Positions 1 to 11,791 are shown, numbered from the stretch's first letter. The stretch: 64,000 bases of DNA from Rhea pennata (GCF_028389875.1 NC_084687.1:4810157-4874156), one strand, 5' to 3'. Made by a program: numbers and translations. Notes: generated by a model not told the origin, from the sequence alone.

Positions 1-3000
1 AGCGGCTGGCCTGCAACTTGTCTGGACGCGGATGCTGCCTGCCCCGAACGGGCTGTTTCTCGGGGCAGAGCCCCTGCGGGGTGGGCTGAAGCGGGGGGGG
101 GGGGACAGCGGGGCGCCCTGCGGGTCGCAGGCGCTGCGCGGACGAGAAGGGTCGCTGCTGCTTTCTGACGCCTTCCTTCTGTGGTGACAAATGGCATGTT
201 CTGCTGCCAGCTTCTGGCCTCCGTTTCTGGCCCGGTGACAGCTGCTCTTAAAGCCTGGGTCCCCAAATGTCCGCAGAGCTAAGCCCTCGCGCGGAGCCCG
301 TCCGCTGGGCTGCTCCCGGGCGGGCCGAGCGCTCAGCAAGCTCCCGGAGACCCACGGAGTCGCGGCTCTGCCCCGTCCCATCTCCTCGCCGCGATGTGCC
401 CTGGGGCGGCTGCTGGGGTGGCCAGAGCCCAGCGCTGCCCTGGGGGAGGAGGGAGCCCACGGCCCGGATCCCGGCGCGTGCTGGCTGCGATATCACGTTC
501 TGGCTTCGCAGCTGCCTCCTCCCGCTGCAGCGGGCCAAAGCCAGAGCTCGGGACCCCCCTTCCCTGCCCCATCTTTGCAGGCATTAAAATCCACCCTGGA
601 GTTTTTGGAGCGGCCTGGGACCAGGCGGGGGGCACGTGCGTGCAGAGAGGGACGTGGCTGGGCGAGAAGCGCGGTCCTGTGGCGCTGGGAGGGGACTCCA
701 CGTGGACCAGACCCCTGCCATGAATTTGTCCATTCTCTGCCGCCCTCCGTTTAATCTGTCCTCTTGCAGCACAGGAGCACGCACGTACGTCCCCAAAGGG
801 GACTCGTTACAGCACTGCTGCGCTGGATATCTGGCGGGATTTTGGCCCTACGCTTCTCGGCTGCTCCTCGCCTCTTCCTCCCTTCCCCCAGCGAGATGCC
901 AGAGCTCTGATTGAAACCAGCAGGCGCGTGAGGCTTGTAGGGTTAAACGGAGCCAGATGTGAGCAGGAGTGAAACAAAAAGGGAAGTCCCAGGCTGGGCC
1001 TGGGGGCTGGGGAGTGGGGGGTGAGGGCAGGATCTCTTCCTGGAGGGAGCCGATTGCTTTGAGCCCTGGGAATGCGAGGAGCGGGATCAGAGGGAGATGG
1101 GCTGGTGCACTGCTGAGAGCCAAGGTCCCTACGGACATCCCAGGGTGGGACGTGGACCGTGGTGGGTGGCAGCACCTGGGTGGAAGCTGCTGCGGGAGGG
1201 TCGGGGCTGGTGTGCTCAGGGGCCGCCCGGGACAGCGTCTCCTTGCTGGGAGAAGGCGGCGAGTGCTGGTTTGCTGGGGGGGCTGCCGTTCGCTGCGCTC
1301 GCCGGGCGCTCCTGGCACGTCCCTGCGGCCGCCCGAGGTGGGATGCGATGCATCTGGCTCAGCTCCTGTCCAGTGCTGGGCAAGCAGAGCTGACTGGGGC
1401 TGGCCACGGGCACGTTCCCGGTTCCCTGGGCCCCGCCAGGCGCTAAGGGAGCGCTGTGTGTGCGCCCGCGAGCAGAGAGCCCGTCCCTGCCTCGTTGCAC
1501 CTTGCATTGGAGAGCGGAGAGCCGGGAGAGCCCGGTGCCCCGTCTCAGCGGTGCTGGGCAGGCGCTCAGCCCAGGAGGTCCATCCTCCCCCAAGTCTCTC
1601 CAACCTCCTCCTTGTCTCCTTGCACTTCATTCTTTCTCCCACTGCATCTTTGCTGAGTTCATCCATCTGCCCAAGTGCACATCTATCTTGGCTCTCTTCC
1701 TGCCGGGTGACAAATGCCCCTGGAAGAAGCCTGGCGAGCGCCCAGAGGTGTCTGCTGCCTACTCAGAAAGCACACAGCCTGTCCTGCCTCCAGCTACTCC
1801 CGAGGAGTCTGGGAGCATCCAATGCACCTTCTGTGCCGGGCTTTTTGGGAAGCTCTGCCGCAATGAGCTAGATTCCTCCAGGCTCCGTTTTGTCAGCTGG
1901 AAAGGCACCAGTGAGAGGCTTGCTGGGGACATTGCCACTCTTCCAGGTGGCAGAAGGGAAAGTAAAGCTCAGCAGCCTCAAAGCTCATGAGCACAGAATT
2001 GGGGGCACAGTCGCACCCAGAGCTGTGTGGGAAGGGGCTGTGCAGGTGCTCAGGAGAGGCAGGATCGTTTCCCCCTGCTACAGTCTTGCCAGAGCCCCTC
2101 TTGCTGGGGCTAGGAGCAAGCAGAGATTTCTCCTGATCTCACCACATCTCCCCTGGGACCACCTGGGGCAGCTATCCCAGCCCATCACCTTGCGGTGGGA
2201 TTGGATGGGAAGCATCAGTTACTTGGACAGCACAGGAAGTCCCTGTGTCGCCTGTGTGTAGACTTGCAAGCGTCCTCTTCATCACGTAGCCTCGGAAAGG
2301 GGCTGTCCTGTCCTGCGTTAAAGCCTAGTCCCTGAAGCACAAGCCCATCTATCACTGCCGCCTTGCTAACTGCTGCTGGCCTCCCGATACCATCGCTCAG
2401 CCAATTTGCTACTGAACCATTGATTTTTGGCTCAACTGCAAAATTAAGCCTAATCCATCAGAGCTTCCGAGGAGGTGATCCATTCTTCTGGGAGAAGTCA
2501 CAGTGGCAGCAGGTCTCCTGGAGAGGACCCAGGCTCTGCTCGGCAGTGCTGGCACAGCTGCATGCCTCGCTTTGGACGTGTCTGCTTGTCAGTGCATCAG
2601 GACTCGGTGTGGTCGTGTCGGTGACACCATCTGTCAAAGCTGAAGGGAAGCTGTGGCTCCACACCCTCCTATTGCCGTGGGAGAAGTGGAGAACTATCCT
2701 TTCTGGCCCATCTTTTGCTCCGTTCCCAGCTGGCCAGGGGATTTCTGCTCTCCATCTGTCTCTCTGTTTTTCTACCTGCTGCATTGTCCTCTGCCAAACT
2801 TATTACCCAGGCTCTTTGCAGTAGTACTAGGACCTCTGTGCAGCTCTCCCCTCTCATTGCTGCAGGAGGAAAGTTGCCCCTGAACTCATTTCAGTAAGCC
2901 AGCAGTGTGGTTTTTTTGGGGGGGGGGGGGGTGACACATGAGAAATTGCCTCGTGATTTCTGACATCGCTGATCAAGCAGAGCTCTAAGGATGAAAACCC

Positions 3001-3353
3001 AGGCCTGGGTAGGGACAGCTTTCTGCCAGTTGGGTGATTTCTGCAGTTTATATAACAGTGACTCTTCTCTCATCTATGGGCTGTTCTTTAAAAGGTCATA
3101 TCCTTTTTTTTTCTCTCTCTTTTTTTATAAGTAAATAAATAAAGCTGAGCCGAGGAGTGACTTGGGGCCTAGGCAGGGCTTTAGATTTAAAGATAAGTTC
3201 AAAAAGGAAGGAGAGAAAATAGTGGGCTACCCGGCTGAGATGTGGAGTAAATTCTTGTCTGTCAGAGCTGGTAGAGATGGCAGGAGATGGGAGATGATAT
3301 GTAACTTAAATCGGGCTCTTTCTTAACTCACCTGTTCTTGTTGCCTCCCTCAG
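1..3353. other. PRELP upstream flank / 5' intron
   Basis: No coding exon is supported. PRELP is known to have a non-coding exon 1. I see no GTRAGT donor hexamer here that would mark it, so exon 1 probably lies left of the window or uses a weaker site. The stretch is moderately GC-rich up to about 1.5 kb and carries a T7-G14 homopolymer at 2911-2931. Just before exon 2 it turns AT-rich (3090-3140), with pyrimidine runs and an ATAAATAAATAAA-like patch. Confidence 0.5.
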
Positions 3354-3368
3354 GGAAATATCTGGACC

Positions 3369-4296
3369 ATGAAGGTGTCCTTCAGATTGCTTCTCCCACT
3401 GGTTCTTGTGTTGATCTCGGAGGTGAGCGGGCAGCGGAGGAAGCCTCCCCGGAAACCCACGCGCCCGCCTCCCGAGCCTGTCGAGCCCACTGAGCTGCCC
3501 CCGCCCCTGCCACCAGGTCCCCCCTCCGTCTTTCCCGACTGCCCCCGGGAATGCTACTGCCCTCCAGACTTTCCCTCTGCCCTCTACTGTGACAGTCGCA
3601 ACCTGCGGAAGGTCCCCATCATCCCGTCCCGCATCCACTACCTCTACCTCCAGAACAACTTCATCGATGACCTCCCAGAGGAATCCTTCAGGAACGCCAC
3701 TCAACTGAAATGGGTCAACCTAGACAACAATCGCATCCGGAAGGTGGACAGGCGGGTCCTGGAGAAGCTGGAAAACCTCATCTTCCTCTACATGGAGAAA
3801 AACCAGCTCAAGGAGGTGCCTTCCTTCTTGCCACCCAACCTAGAGCAGCTACGTCTGAGCAGGAACCAGATCTCCAAGATTCCTGCTGGGGTCTTCAACA
3901 AGCTGGAGAACCTGGTGCTCTTGGATCTGCACCACAACAAGCTAAGTGATGGGGTCTTCAACAAAAACACCTTCAAGGGACTCAAGAACCTCATGCAACT
4001 CAACCTCGCCCACAATATCCTGAGGAAAATGCCCCCTGGGGTACCCAGTGCCATCCACCAACTCTTCCTAGACAGGAACAACATTGAGGACATCCCCAGC
4101 GACTACTTCAAGGAGTTCCCCAACCTGGCATTCATCCGGCTCAACTACAACCAGATCTCTGACAAAGGGCTGCCCAAGAATTCCTTCAACCTCACTAACC
4201 TGCTGGTGTTGCACCTGGCTCACAACAAGCTCACCAATGTCCCTTTCATCAGCTCCAAGCTGGAGCACCTCTACCTAAACAACAACTCCATTGAAA
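3369..4296 (+). CDS. PRELP: PRELP coding exon 2 (main coding exon)
   Basis: The acceptor tract ends in cctccctcag at 3353, leaving 15 untranslated bases before the ATG. The exon encodes residues 1-309 plus the first base of codon 310 and ends at a GTGAGT donor (4297). This phase-1 break before the last repeat is the position typical of class II SLRP genes. Reading through the donor would give only four foreign residues before a stop. Confidence 0.97.
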
Positions 4297-6425
4297 GTGA
4301 GTCAAGATAATGGGTCGGGAGGCCGTAGTTAAGCTCAGGGAGCAGATATGCTGGGGGGTGGCATGCATTTCATTGGAAAAATGGCATCTTTTACCCACTG
4401 GGATTTGAACCCTTTGAAGGGGGATGCAGTGCTGAAATGAGCTGGTGACCCTCTATAATGAGGGAGGATGGATTTGGATGTAGAGGCCCAGGGATTAGGG
4501 CAATAGCTCAGGAACATGGAAGAGCAGAGCTTAATTCCCTGTGTTGCTACAGCACTTTTTTCCCCTCAGTGTCATGGGCAACTCCTTTTCATGTCTACCT
4601 GCCATCGAAAGGTTTACTTCCTCAGAATGATGCAGGAATATGTGTATTTAAAAAGAAAGAGTCTGTGCACATATTTCAAGAACAGATGCCAAGTACGCAG
4701 TCAAGATGGTTAGAAATAACACAGCTTAGCTCTTCAGCTGAGCCTCACAAAGAAAAAGGAGAACAGGGCTGTGATGGAGGTTGCCTTGACAAATCAATTG
4801 GGGCAATTTCACACTATTTCTGGCAAAGTACAGCAATTTCATGGGAGAGGTGCTGGTCTGTGAGATGTGTAAACACGGCTAATGGCGGGGGGGAGGGAGA
4901 TAGAGACCCATTCCCAGCAGGCCCGGCTGTTTCTAACAGTAGAGGTCCAGCAACCTCGTGTCCTTGCTGAGCAGATCTTCAGGGGAGCAAGAGTGCAGCG
5001 CTCCTCCCAGAAACCTGTGTGCACTGGGAGAAGTGCACACAAGCAGCCGGGCTCTTAGACTTTTGGTTGCAGTGGGGTCTATTAGAGCTACAGGACCTGC
5101 ACAAGGTGGTGGTCACCTGTGAAGCCATCGTAAAGCAGGTCACTGAGCCCAGTAACAAGTGGTGCAACACAGGCACTGCTGGTGCCCCTCATATTTATTG
5201 TGCAGTGACGTGTGGCTTCCTATGCAAAAGTAATCAGCTGCTGAAGAGCAGCTGCTAAATTGCAGCACAGCTTCAGCAAGCTGGCTCCTGACATAGCAGG
5301 GCACCGTCTCTGGCTGCGACGTAAGCGAGGAGAGGGAGAAGTCTTCTCCCTTGATGCCAAGTGCTAACAGTGTTGTGAGACACGATGCTGGAGAGAGAAG
5401 GACAAAAACTGCACAAGGCCAAGTTCCTTGTCTGATGGAAGCAGCTGGTGTTGGTTCGTGAGGGAATAATGACGTAGGGATGAAATGCAAGTTAATCTGC
5501 ATTTTATTTAAATACCAAACTGTAACCTAGAGGAATCTTGAGGTTAAGGTTGTGACTGCTGTTGACTTCAAGGTACATACACCCACAGCAAAGTCCTGCT
5601 TAGACTTTCCATGGAGAGATGTTTGCATGGCCATGCACCCCATGTCCCAGCTCTGTTTTACCCCAGCTGTCTTGTACCTTGGTGTACCTAGTTTTTATAA
5701 GGTTTCAGTTCTTGGAGTTGGGTAGTAACGTAAGAATCCCTGGGTTCATTTTCTGCAAAGCAGGCCTAGTGATGGGGAGAAATACGTGGAAACTCAGTGA
5801 CATGCAACAAGCCCAATCAGTGATTACTAATGTTATCTTTATCCCGACAGTGCTGCAGCGTGCTTCAGTGATACTTTTTGAAGGCTTAGGGCTGGCTAGG
5901 CTGGTTTCGCGTTTGAAATCATCCCTTTTCTCTCTCTATGGACACCATATTTCTCACCTTTCTTTGGCTGAACATAACCTACTTAAATTCTGAACAAAAG
6001 CAGGATTTGCCTCTCGCTGAGGGTGTAGGGCTGCATCCTGTCTTTGGGAGCAGCTAATGCCCAGAGCACTGAGAGTTAAGGCAAGAGGCAGAGGGTTCCC
6101 CTTTCGGCAGCAAAGCAACCTCCGTGCCGGGTTGGGTGAGCCCAGGGGGACGGGGCCAGCAGGGCAGGGGGGTCTCTAGCATTGCTCAGTGCCGTCCCTG
6201 TCCTGGTTCCTCTGACGACCTCCTGCTTTGCCTCTCCTCCCTGCAGAGATCAATGGGACGCAGATCTGCCCCACATCCCTGGTGTCCATCCAGGACTTCT
6301 CACCCTCGGACCTGGACAGCGTGCCCCGGCTCCGCTACCTGCGGCTGGATGGGAACCTCCTGAAGCCCCCCATCCCCCTGGACCTGATGATGTGCTTCCG
6401 GCTCCTGCAGTCCGTGGTCTTCTAA
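3369..6425 (+). CDS. PRELP: PRELP (prolargin), complete coding region, join(3369..4296,6247..6425)
   Basis: Secreted class II small leucine-rich repeat protein of cartilage and basement-membrane matrix; the family binds collagen through its repeats and heparan sulfate through a basic N-terminal arm. The spliced frame gives 368 residues (human PRELP is about 382). Seen in order: signal peptide about 1-21; basic proline-rich arm about 22-35; a Pro-Glu linker; the N-terminal cysteine cap C58-x3-C62-x-C64-x9-C74, the class II spacing; a run of LRRs from about 75; C-terminal cap cysteines C317 and C359. The C-terminus (PLDLMMCFRLLQSVVF) is almost identical to the human end. N-glycosylation sequons lie at N109, N274, N305 and N312. 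The start ATG has A at -3 and precedes a clear signal peptide. Lumican, keratocan and fibromodulin lack this basic Pro-rich arm. OPTC follows on the same strand, as in human 1q32. Confidence 0.97.
4297..6246 (+). other. PRELP: PRELP intron between the two coding exons
   Basis: A 1,950-bp GT-AG intron, donor GTGAGT and acceptor ctgcag. It is less GC-rich than most of the window. I see no repeat, RNA gene or coding exon in it. Confidence 0.8.
6247..6425 (+). CDS. PRELP: PRELP last coding exon
   Basis: The exon begins after ctgcag (6241-6246) and completes codon 310 as Lys. It encodes INGTQICP and the terminal LRR cap with C317 and C359, ending at TAA 6423-6425. The reading frame joins cleanly with the previous exon. 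Confidence 0.96.
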
Positions 6426-8067
6426 CCCTGCCAGCAGTGCACCTCTCCCAGGACTTGGCTTTGCACAGAGACTCGACCCCTGTTGGCGTTTGACTCTTGG
6501 GACCCTCTTTGCCTCCCTCTCCCCATGTTCCCACCCTGCCTCTCCTTCCTTCTTGCATTTCCCCCTCTCCTTGGTGGCCCTGGCATATATGTTCCGGTGA
6601 GCCCTTGTCCACAGGATGGCACCATCCCAGGCCATGGCAGGCACCTGGGCAGCACGGGATGGGTGCTACCCTCACCCTGGTATCCAGCTGGCAATCCCTG
6701 TTCCCTGCCTTGCCCCCTGGCTGTCCCCAGGGCTCTGCGTCCCTGGCCACTACTGGGGCTTGTTCTCCACTTCCACCTGGTAGAGGTTTGGGAGCTTGGG
6801 ATTTGTCCTGGTTGAAAGTGCCTCGTGAGGGAGCTGATGAGGGAGCTGTATGGAAGTAGGGAGGAAATGGGGAGCCTAGGACCAAGCCATCCTGCGGCAC
6901 CGTTATCACATGTTTCCAGAATGAAGCAATTTTGGCTCGAAGGCAGCAGTGCTCAGCTTGAGTGTCAAACCCAGCAAAGCAGGAAAGCTCAAAAATCAGA
7001 TCTGCCTGGGGACAGCTGTGTCCTTGTTGCTGGTGTTGCAGGGAACTGGGTACAGCTTTCCCCCTCTGCCCTGTGCTGGAGGGGGCGAATGGGGCCCTGC
7101 CGAACATCCTGGGGAAAGATGGAGGTTTGCTTGGCCTCTCCTGACTTGCTGCATGACTTGGGTTGTCTCCTTGCTCCGGGCGCACCCCGTGGGCACGTTC
7201 CCCCACCAGCCCCACGGAGAGGCTCAGACATCCCCGGGGAAAAGCCACGGCGGTGGTGGGGTTGGAGCAGGGCTGTCCTGCGGCTGACGTGACGAGGTGA
7301 CCAACGGTCACCCCGCGGCAGCGGGGCGCCGAGCCGGGGACACGGGGCTGTGCTGGCCCGGCGGTTCCTGGGCGTCCGGCTGCAGGAGGCCCCGCGTCCG
7401 TCTGCCGCGGGCTCCTGCGAGCAGGGCTTCCCGCAGGCGGAGGCGCGGGCCTGGCGCCGTTCGGCAGGGCCGGCAACGACACCTCGTGGCCAGAGCCGCG
7501 TCCTGGGGTCCCACCCGAGTCCTCCCCCTTGGTCCCTTTATTTTGGGGGGGGGGCTTCAATTTGGATTACTCTAGAGGTTGCACGGTGTTTTTTTTTTCC
7601 TCCCTCCTATGGGCCTTGCTGTCAATTTGGCATGGATATTGGTGGGGAAAGGTCTCCGGCTCCTGCAGATGGAGCTGGGGTTTGCTGTGCCATGGGTATG
7701 GAGAGCAGATCCCACTTTCCCTGGAGCAATTCCACACGCACCCTCCTTCGTGGGACCCGACCACCTTTCCTGCCTTCCCCCAGCCCTCGTTTTCTTCTCT
7801 CCCGGGGCTCCAACACGAGCTGTGCAGGCTGAGCCGGCCCCGGTCCCGCAGCCGTCCCCTCCTGCGTCCTGCCAGCCGTGCTGCAGGGCTCGGTGCCTCC
7901 CGATGCAGCCCTCGCCCCCGGCCGCAGCTCGCTGCTCCCGCCGAGAGCCCCGCGGCGGGCAGGCCCCGACGCCAGCGGGCCCCGCGGCTGCCAGCGAGCG
8001 CCCCGAGCAGAGCCCGCTGCTTCAACAGCGATGCTGGCGTGAATCTCGCTCTTGTATTTAGGTACCT

Positions 8068-8147
8068 GGGGCCAGATGCTGGCCGTGGCGACGTGGGTGC
8101 AAATCCGGGCTCTGCTGGAGCTGGGGTTACACCCGTGAAATCTCCTC
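8068..8147. repeat. Degenerate MITE-like remnant
   Basis: Begins with gggccagatgctggcc and contains gtgcaaatccgg, a Ctgctggagc core and gttacaccc. These parts resemble the non-autonomous fold-back family common in turtle and archosaur genomes, whose ends read like GGGCCAGATCCTG and whose core contains TTTACACC. Only about 80 bp can be followed. A clearer copy lies at 39747-39856. Confidence 0.35.
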
Positions 8148-8929
8148 TCTGCTCTCGCAGCTCTTCTCCCCTTATCACTCGACTCTATAAATAATTTCAC
8201 TCCTGGCTGCTTTCTTGAACAAACCACATATGTCTGGTTTTGGCTTTTTCTGGAAGAAGAAAAGAAAAGGGAAGAATAAATCTTTTGGAAAAGCTTTTTT
8301 TTTATTCCCCTTCTCCACATTTCCACATGTATCGTTTCCCTCTTTGATAGCTGTACCTGCATATATAGGGCGTCCGGGTTTAGGGGGGATTATTCTCTTA
8401 TTTTCTTCCTGATTCTCAGGATTTAGATTGAAGGCCGAGCATTAGAGGAAAATAAACAAATAAATAAGTCCACCTGAAATATGCATTAAAGCAATTAAAG
8501 GAGCAGTTGCCTCCCTTGTGTTCAGCCACCAAAAATGAGCCTGGTAGGAGGTAAGCGCAGACAGGCACCGAGTGTCGCGCTCCCTGGGAAAGGCAGCGGG
8601 CGCGGGAATCTCCCTGGAGCCCGTGGGAAACACCAGCGCTTCCCCCCCTTGCCTTCCAGACGTGCCCTGCATGCCTCGGCACTGTTAATTAAGCCCCCGT
8701 GTTAATTCAAGGGCGGCAGTTTTGGTAAAAGTCCCTTCTCCATCTCTTGCTCCAGCAGGCTTTATTGGGTTCGACAGGTTTCAGCCTTAAACCCGGAGAT
8801 CCTATGTATATATTTATATATAATGTGTATATATACTGGTAGACTGTACAGATATATCTATAGACATACTTAGTTCCTGACTGATTTCAACTTAATGGTA
8901 TTTTCACTCCTACTCTCTGCAGTGGTGAA

Positions 8930-8935
8930 AATAAA
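8930..8935 (+). terminator. PRELP: Candidate distal PRELP poly(A) signal
   Basis: Canonical AATAAA about 2.5 kb after the PRELP stop, at the boundary between AT-rich and CpG-rich sequence. Alternatives are 8275 and 8451. Assignment to PRELP is inference. Confidence 0.3.
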
Positions 8936-11148
8936 ATGATTCAAAAGGGACCCGGCGCTGTGCTCAGAGCTGCTTCTCCCTCGCCTCTTCCTTCGGCGCT
9001 GCTCCAGGGCCCATCCTCATCCTCACGGGTAACTGCTCCGGGAGCCGGGGCTGGGCTGGGCTGGGGGGTCGCTGCCCGGGGGAGACCCCCGGGGGCCTCC
9101 GCGGCCGGCCGAGGACGAAGGCTTCTCCCTCGCCCGCGGAAACGCGCCTGGCCCCCCCGGGGCCGCCGTTGCACACGCGCGTTTTCATGCGAGCGGAGCG
9201 GGTGTAGGCAGCGATCCCTCCGCCCGCAGCCTTGAAATCGCCTCGGCTCTCGGCGCGCCCGCGTGAATCAGCAGCGGGGAGGGCGGGCGGGCGTGGGCGC
9301 GGGTGCGAACGCACGGGCTTCGGCGCGGGTCCCCGCTCACGCGAGCGGGCACGTTCGCAGAGCTGGCACGGAGAGCCGGCTCCCCTTATGCCTGGCGCTG
9401 TAGAAGCAAATCTCCGTGTTTTGTGAGCGGCGCGTGAATCACGCGCTCGCAGGGCACGCGTTTGCTCGCTGCCTCCCCAGGCAAGTCAGCCCTCTCTCCC
9501 GGAGGATCTCAGCCCCGCGGAAACGGGGCGAACCGTTCCTTTTCTGTGCAAACAGCGGTCGCACGCTGTTCCGGGAGCGGGAGCCAGGCTGGCGGTGTGC
9601 AAAACCCTGGGATGTGCCAGCGGGATCGAGGGGAGGGCTGGGAACTCCTCGTTAGCCGTGCTGGGGGCTAACGAGCAGGGTGGGCGCAGCAGGGCCCCAG
9701 CATCAAAGGGCTCCCAGCGTGTCGGGGGCCGGTGCCCACAGCGGCGAGGAGGCGGCTGCGGGCCCACCGGGGGGGGGGGGGGGGGGGGGGGCTGTCGAAC
9801 GTGCCCAAAGGCGGTTTGCAACGTGATAAATCGCTGCTGAAATTAACCCCCTCTGCAGCTGGTGACACCTCCCCCCCCCCCAAAAAAAATCCCTTTTCTG
9901 ATGCATCGGCCGGGATCTCTCCTGCAGCGAAGGTTTGCCCTGACGCCGCAGGTGACGGTGCCCGGTAAGTGCTGGCACCGAGGTGCAGCTGCGCTGGGGG
10001 AGCGGGGAAGAAGCCGGTGCGAGGACGGACGCCGGCTCTTTCTCCGGTGCAGCGGAGGTGTGTTTTAAAGGCCGCGCGCCGCTCCGGCCGCGCTGCGCCG
10101 AAGCCTGTCCTCCCCGGCGGGGGCACGCACCGGCCGACCCCGGCCAAGCGGCCAAGCGCCGCCGGGGAGCAGATCCCCCCCCCCGCCCACCCGGGGCTGC
10201 CACGTCGCCTCCGCCGCGCCGGCTGCAGAGCCCGCTAATGAGGGGCTTAGCGGAGATTAGCGGCGGCCTTTTGCTCCGCGCCGCGCGGGGATGGGGCCGC
10301 CTCGCAGGCGGGGGGGGGGGCGCGGGGGCTTTTTCCAGGCAACGGCCAAACACGGCGTGCGCCGCGGGCTGGGGGCCGGGGGCGGCGGGGGCGCGGAGGA
10401 GGACCGTGCCGGTTTGCAGGGGGGCGGCGCGGGCGGCCCAGCAAACGCCGGCATGTGGGCGCGACGTCGCCGGCGGGCGAGCGCGGGGGCTGCGGTTTGC
10501 GCGCGCGAGCGGAGGACGTTTTAGCGGCGGTGGGCGGCCGCCTGCCCGCCCGCCCGCGAGGTCCCCGCTCCCACCCTGCCCGTCCTGGGGCCGAGCAGAG
10601 GCACCAGCCGGCGCCGATCCCGGCGGGAGGGGGCGAGGGGGGGGCAGCTGCCCTGGCCCCGCTCCAGCTGCAGAGGGGATGGCCAGAGCCGGAGCCGCGT
10701 TTCGTGAGCCAGCGGTCTGCCGGGGCAGCCGGTGGGAGCCCCCAGCCGTGGTGGGTGCCCCTGCGGGCTCCCCAGGGATGGGTGTCGGGACGTCCCGCGA
10801 AGGCGAGGGGGGAGGCTTGACCTCTCCTGCCGAAATGCAGAGGAGCGACGGGGGCTTTGCAGCTGCTGCATCCGCAGGGACGGACGCAGCCAGAAATTGC
10901 ACTGGCTGGTTGGAGCAGTGATGGAGCTGCCCTGTCCCCTCTGCCCAGTGCTGCGTGTCCCCTGTCACCCACAGGGACACCAAGAGTGCAGCACGCTGGC
11001 CTGCTCCCTGCTCCCATCCCAGCCCGTCCCTGGCAGCCCTAGATGCAAGCCCAGGCTCTCAGAGCAAAGCCGCCGCGGGGGCTGGCTGGCCATGGGGACA
11101 GCACGAGGGCCCGCTGGGGGCAGGGGACAGTGGGGTGCCGCTGGCCTG
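8936..11148. other. CpG-rich spacer between PRELP and OPTC
   Basis: Dense in CpG from about 9,000 to 10,850, with an uninterrupted G23 run at 9769-9791 and a shorter C10-A8 tract near 9870. Long open frames on both strands are low-complexity and have no recognisable domains. It may be a CpG island belonging to OPTC regulation or to an unannotated transcript. No exon is supported. Confidence 0.5.
9769..9791 (+). repeat. Poly-G homopolymer (G23)
   Basis: Twenty-three consecutive G on the + strand inside CpG-rich DNA. Such runs are typical of avian microchromosomes, can form G-quadruplexes and are prone to length errors in assemblies. Confidence 0.9.
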
Positions 11149-11218
11149 ATTGGCAGCATCCCGCCTCTCCCCGCGGCAGCCCCTCCGCACGGCCCTGCCC
11201 TCCTCTCGTGCCTTAAAA
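11149..11218 (+). promoter_or_regulatory. OPTC: Predicted OPTC core promoter
   Basis: An inverted CCAAT (ATTGG, 11149-11153) is followed by a TATA-like TTAAAA (11213-11218). Transcription would start near 11240-11250, giving a short first exon that ends at a GTGAGT donor at 11354. The spacing fits a TATA/CCAAT promoter. This is motif-based inference. Confidence 0.45.
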
Positions 11219-11244
11219 CCTCGGCAGCGCTCGCCGGCCGGCGC

Positions 11245-11353
11245 GCCGGGAGCTGCAGCGGGGCTTTCCCACGCCGAGCCGGAGGGCAGCGGGCTTCGTC
11301 CGTGCTTCCTCCCGCGCCCTGGGCAGCGAGCCGAGCCGTCGTGCTGCCCGGCG
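11245..11353 (+). other. OPTC: Predicted OPTC non-coding exon 1
   Basis: GC-rich segment after the TATA-like box, ending gcg|gtgagt at 11353/11354. The next acceptor (gtgcag, ending 11784) lies a few bases before the OPTC ATG. Opticin genes, like other class III SLRP genes, have a leading untranslated exon, and with this one the gene would have seven exons. The 5' boundary is a guess. Confidence 0.45.
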
Positions 11354-11791
11354 GTGAGTCGGGGGGCACGATGCGTACCGGGGTGGGGGGGTCCCTGGCC
11401 GACGTGCCGCAGGAAGCGCACCAGGGCTCTGGCTGCTCCGGGCTGGGAGACCTGCAGGACGAGGAGGGCCGGCACGGACGCGCGGCGCTTCTCCGGCGCG
11501 GCGAGGCAGTCGGGCATGCAATGGCCTGGAAAGAGAGGCGTGATGCTCCTGGGGCCAGGGGCTCTCGCGTCCCCACCCCGGTCACCTCCAAGGGCTGAGC
11601 CCCACAGGGGGTGGGGCGATGCCAGCGCTGCCATCCCCAGCCCTCTCCATGTCCATTCACTTCCCCCGCTTCGTGGCCTTTTCCGGGCTCCGGCATGCCC
11701 ACCCCTGTCGGAGCAGCCTCTCGCCCTGTGCCCTGCCACCCGAGCAGCAGCCCAGCCCTGCAGCGATCCCCCTCTCCGGTGCAGGCACAGG

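Larger units (their letters stand above)
6426..8935 (+). other. PRELP: Probable PRELP 3' UTR and downstream flank
   Basis: The mammalian PRELP mRNA has a 3' UTR of several kb. Here AATAAA hexamers occur at 8275-8280, 8451-8456 and 8930-8935. The last follows an AU-rich stretch (8805-8850, TATATATTTATATATAA-like), and CpG-rich DNA starts just after it. I cannot tell which signal is used. A GC-rich block (7280-8060) and a MITE remnant near 8068 lie inside. Confidence 0.4.

Noticed and set aside
1-3353. FMOD or PRELP exon 1
   Set aside because: No class II SLRP coding sequence on either strand and no GTRAGT donor for a first exon. Both probably lie outside the window.
6250-7560. 436-codon minus-strand frame
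   Set aside because: It overlaps the last PRELP exon in antisense and has no recognisable domain. It is best explained by low stop density.
9703-10983. 426-codon minus-strand frame in the CpG-rich spacer
   Set aside because: It translates the G23 run as poly-Pro, is low-complexity, and has equally long frames opposite.
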